Shown here one piece after another: positions 63,966 to 64,000 of a DNA stretch of 64,000 nucleotides. This DNA comes from Salvator merianae (Eukaryota; Chordata; Lepidosauria; Squamata; Teiidae). Position numbers and translations under genes: made by a program. The stretch covers positions 104,448,941 through 104,512,940 of the forward strand of contig QVOM02000112.1 in the NCBI GenBank assembly GCA_003586115.2, written 5' to 3'. The notes under the pieces were generated by a model. It worked only from the letters and a program-made list of their open reading frames with translations, was not told the DNA's origin and did no database searches. The number at the start of each line of letters is the position of its first letter. Position 1 is the first letter of the stretch.

Positions 63966-64000
<35 letters not shown>
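63921..64000 (+). repeat. CT microsatellite at the window edge
   Basis: CT repeats with CGCT and GTCT interruptions near 63951-63970, continuing beyond the window. Confidence 0.97.

Overview
The window is non-coding DNA from a vertebrate, almost certainly a squamate reptile (lizard or snake). No host gene or exon can be supported. The squamate call rests on several mobile-element classes found together. There are many CR1 and L2 LINE fragments, one L1 fragment, and a 5S-rRNA-derived SINE whose tail resembles the Sauria/Bov-B SINE tail. There are also Tigger-like, hAT-like and PIF/Harbinger-like miniature DNA transposons and many GATA/GAAA/CA microsatellites. The only open frames with recognisable protein similarity are decayed LINE reverse transcriptases.

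Layout. 1-9 kb: transposon ends, a two-part dispersed repeat (A at 1627-2318, B at 2936-3195), and a Harbinger-like MITE split by a hAT element (6948-7413). 9-21 kb: CR1 and L2 3' ends mixed with several inverted-repeat elements (8995, 10132, 12857, 13710, 15393, 16730, 17989, 19549). 21-30 kb: CR1 and L2 3' ends on both strands, a GAAA array, a long minus-strand CR1 (25510-27475) holding a 479-bp transposon, a CR1 3' end (27680-28462), a MIR-like SINE, a Tigger-like MITE (29198-29688) and the 5S-SINE. 30-39 kb: mostly unique sequence with a triple-hairpin block (32617-32743) and short CR1 tails. 39.0-41.7 kb: the best-preserved element, an L2 with endonuclease C-terminus and reverse transcriptase in one frame, broken only by three stops. 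42-48 kb: more inverted-repeat elements, a repeat-poor AT-rich stretch, and an L1 ORF2 end next to a purine microsatellite that contains a 70-base N gap. 48-52 kb: inverted copy of repeat A, copy of repeat B interrupted by an L2, a foldback and two MITEs. 52-64 kb: degenerate L2 and CR1 copies, unique sequence, and a CT microsatellite at the window edge.

The mobile elements form a readable history. Several families have ends related to GGGCCTTTCTGCACTTACC or GGCTGC-TTCACA and are flanked by 3-bp direct repeats (TAA, CAA, AAA, TTT, AGT), as expected for PIF/Harbinger-type transposition. Two hAT-like elements have 8-bp flanking repeats with one or two mismatches (10132-10500, 12857-13017); the repeats of a third (7029-7366) differ by a one-base gap. 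Nested insertions give relative ages: hAT into MITE, Harbinger-like into CR1, L2 into repeat B. All superfamily names are inferred from termini, target-site duplications and remembered family features; no database search was possible.

The unannotated stretches are AT-rich unique sequence without convincing exons. Four of them (about 24.6-25.0, 35.3-35.6, 47.0-47.5 and 55.7-56.0 kb) look like candidates for conserved non-coding sequence, which only alignment could settle.
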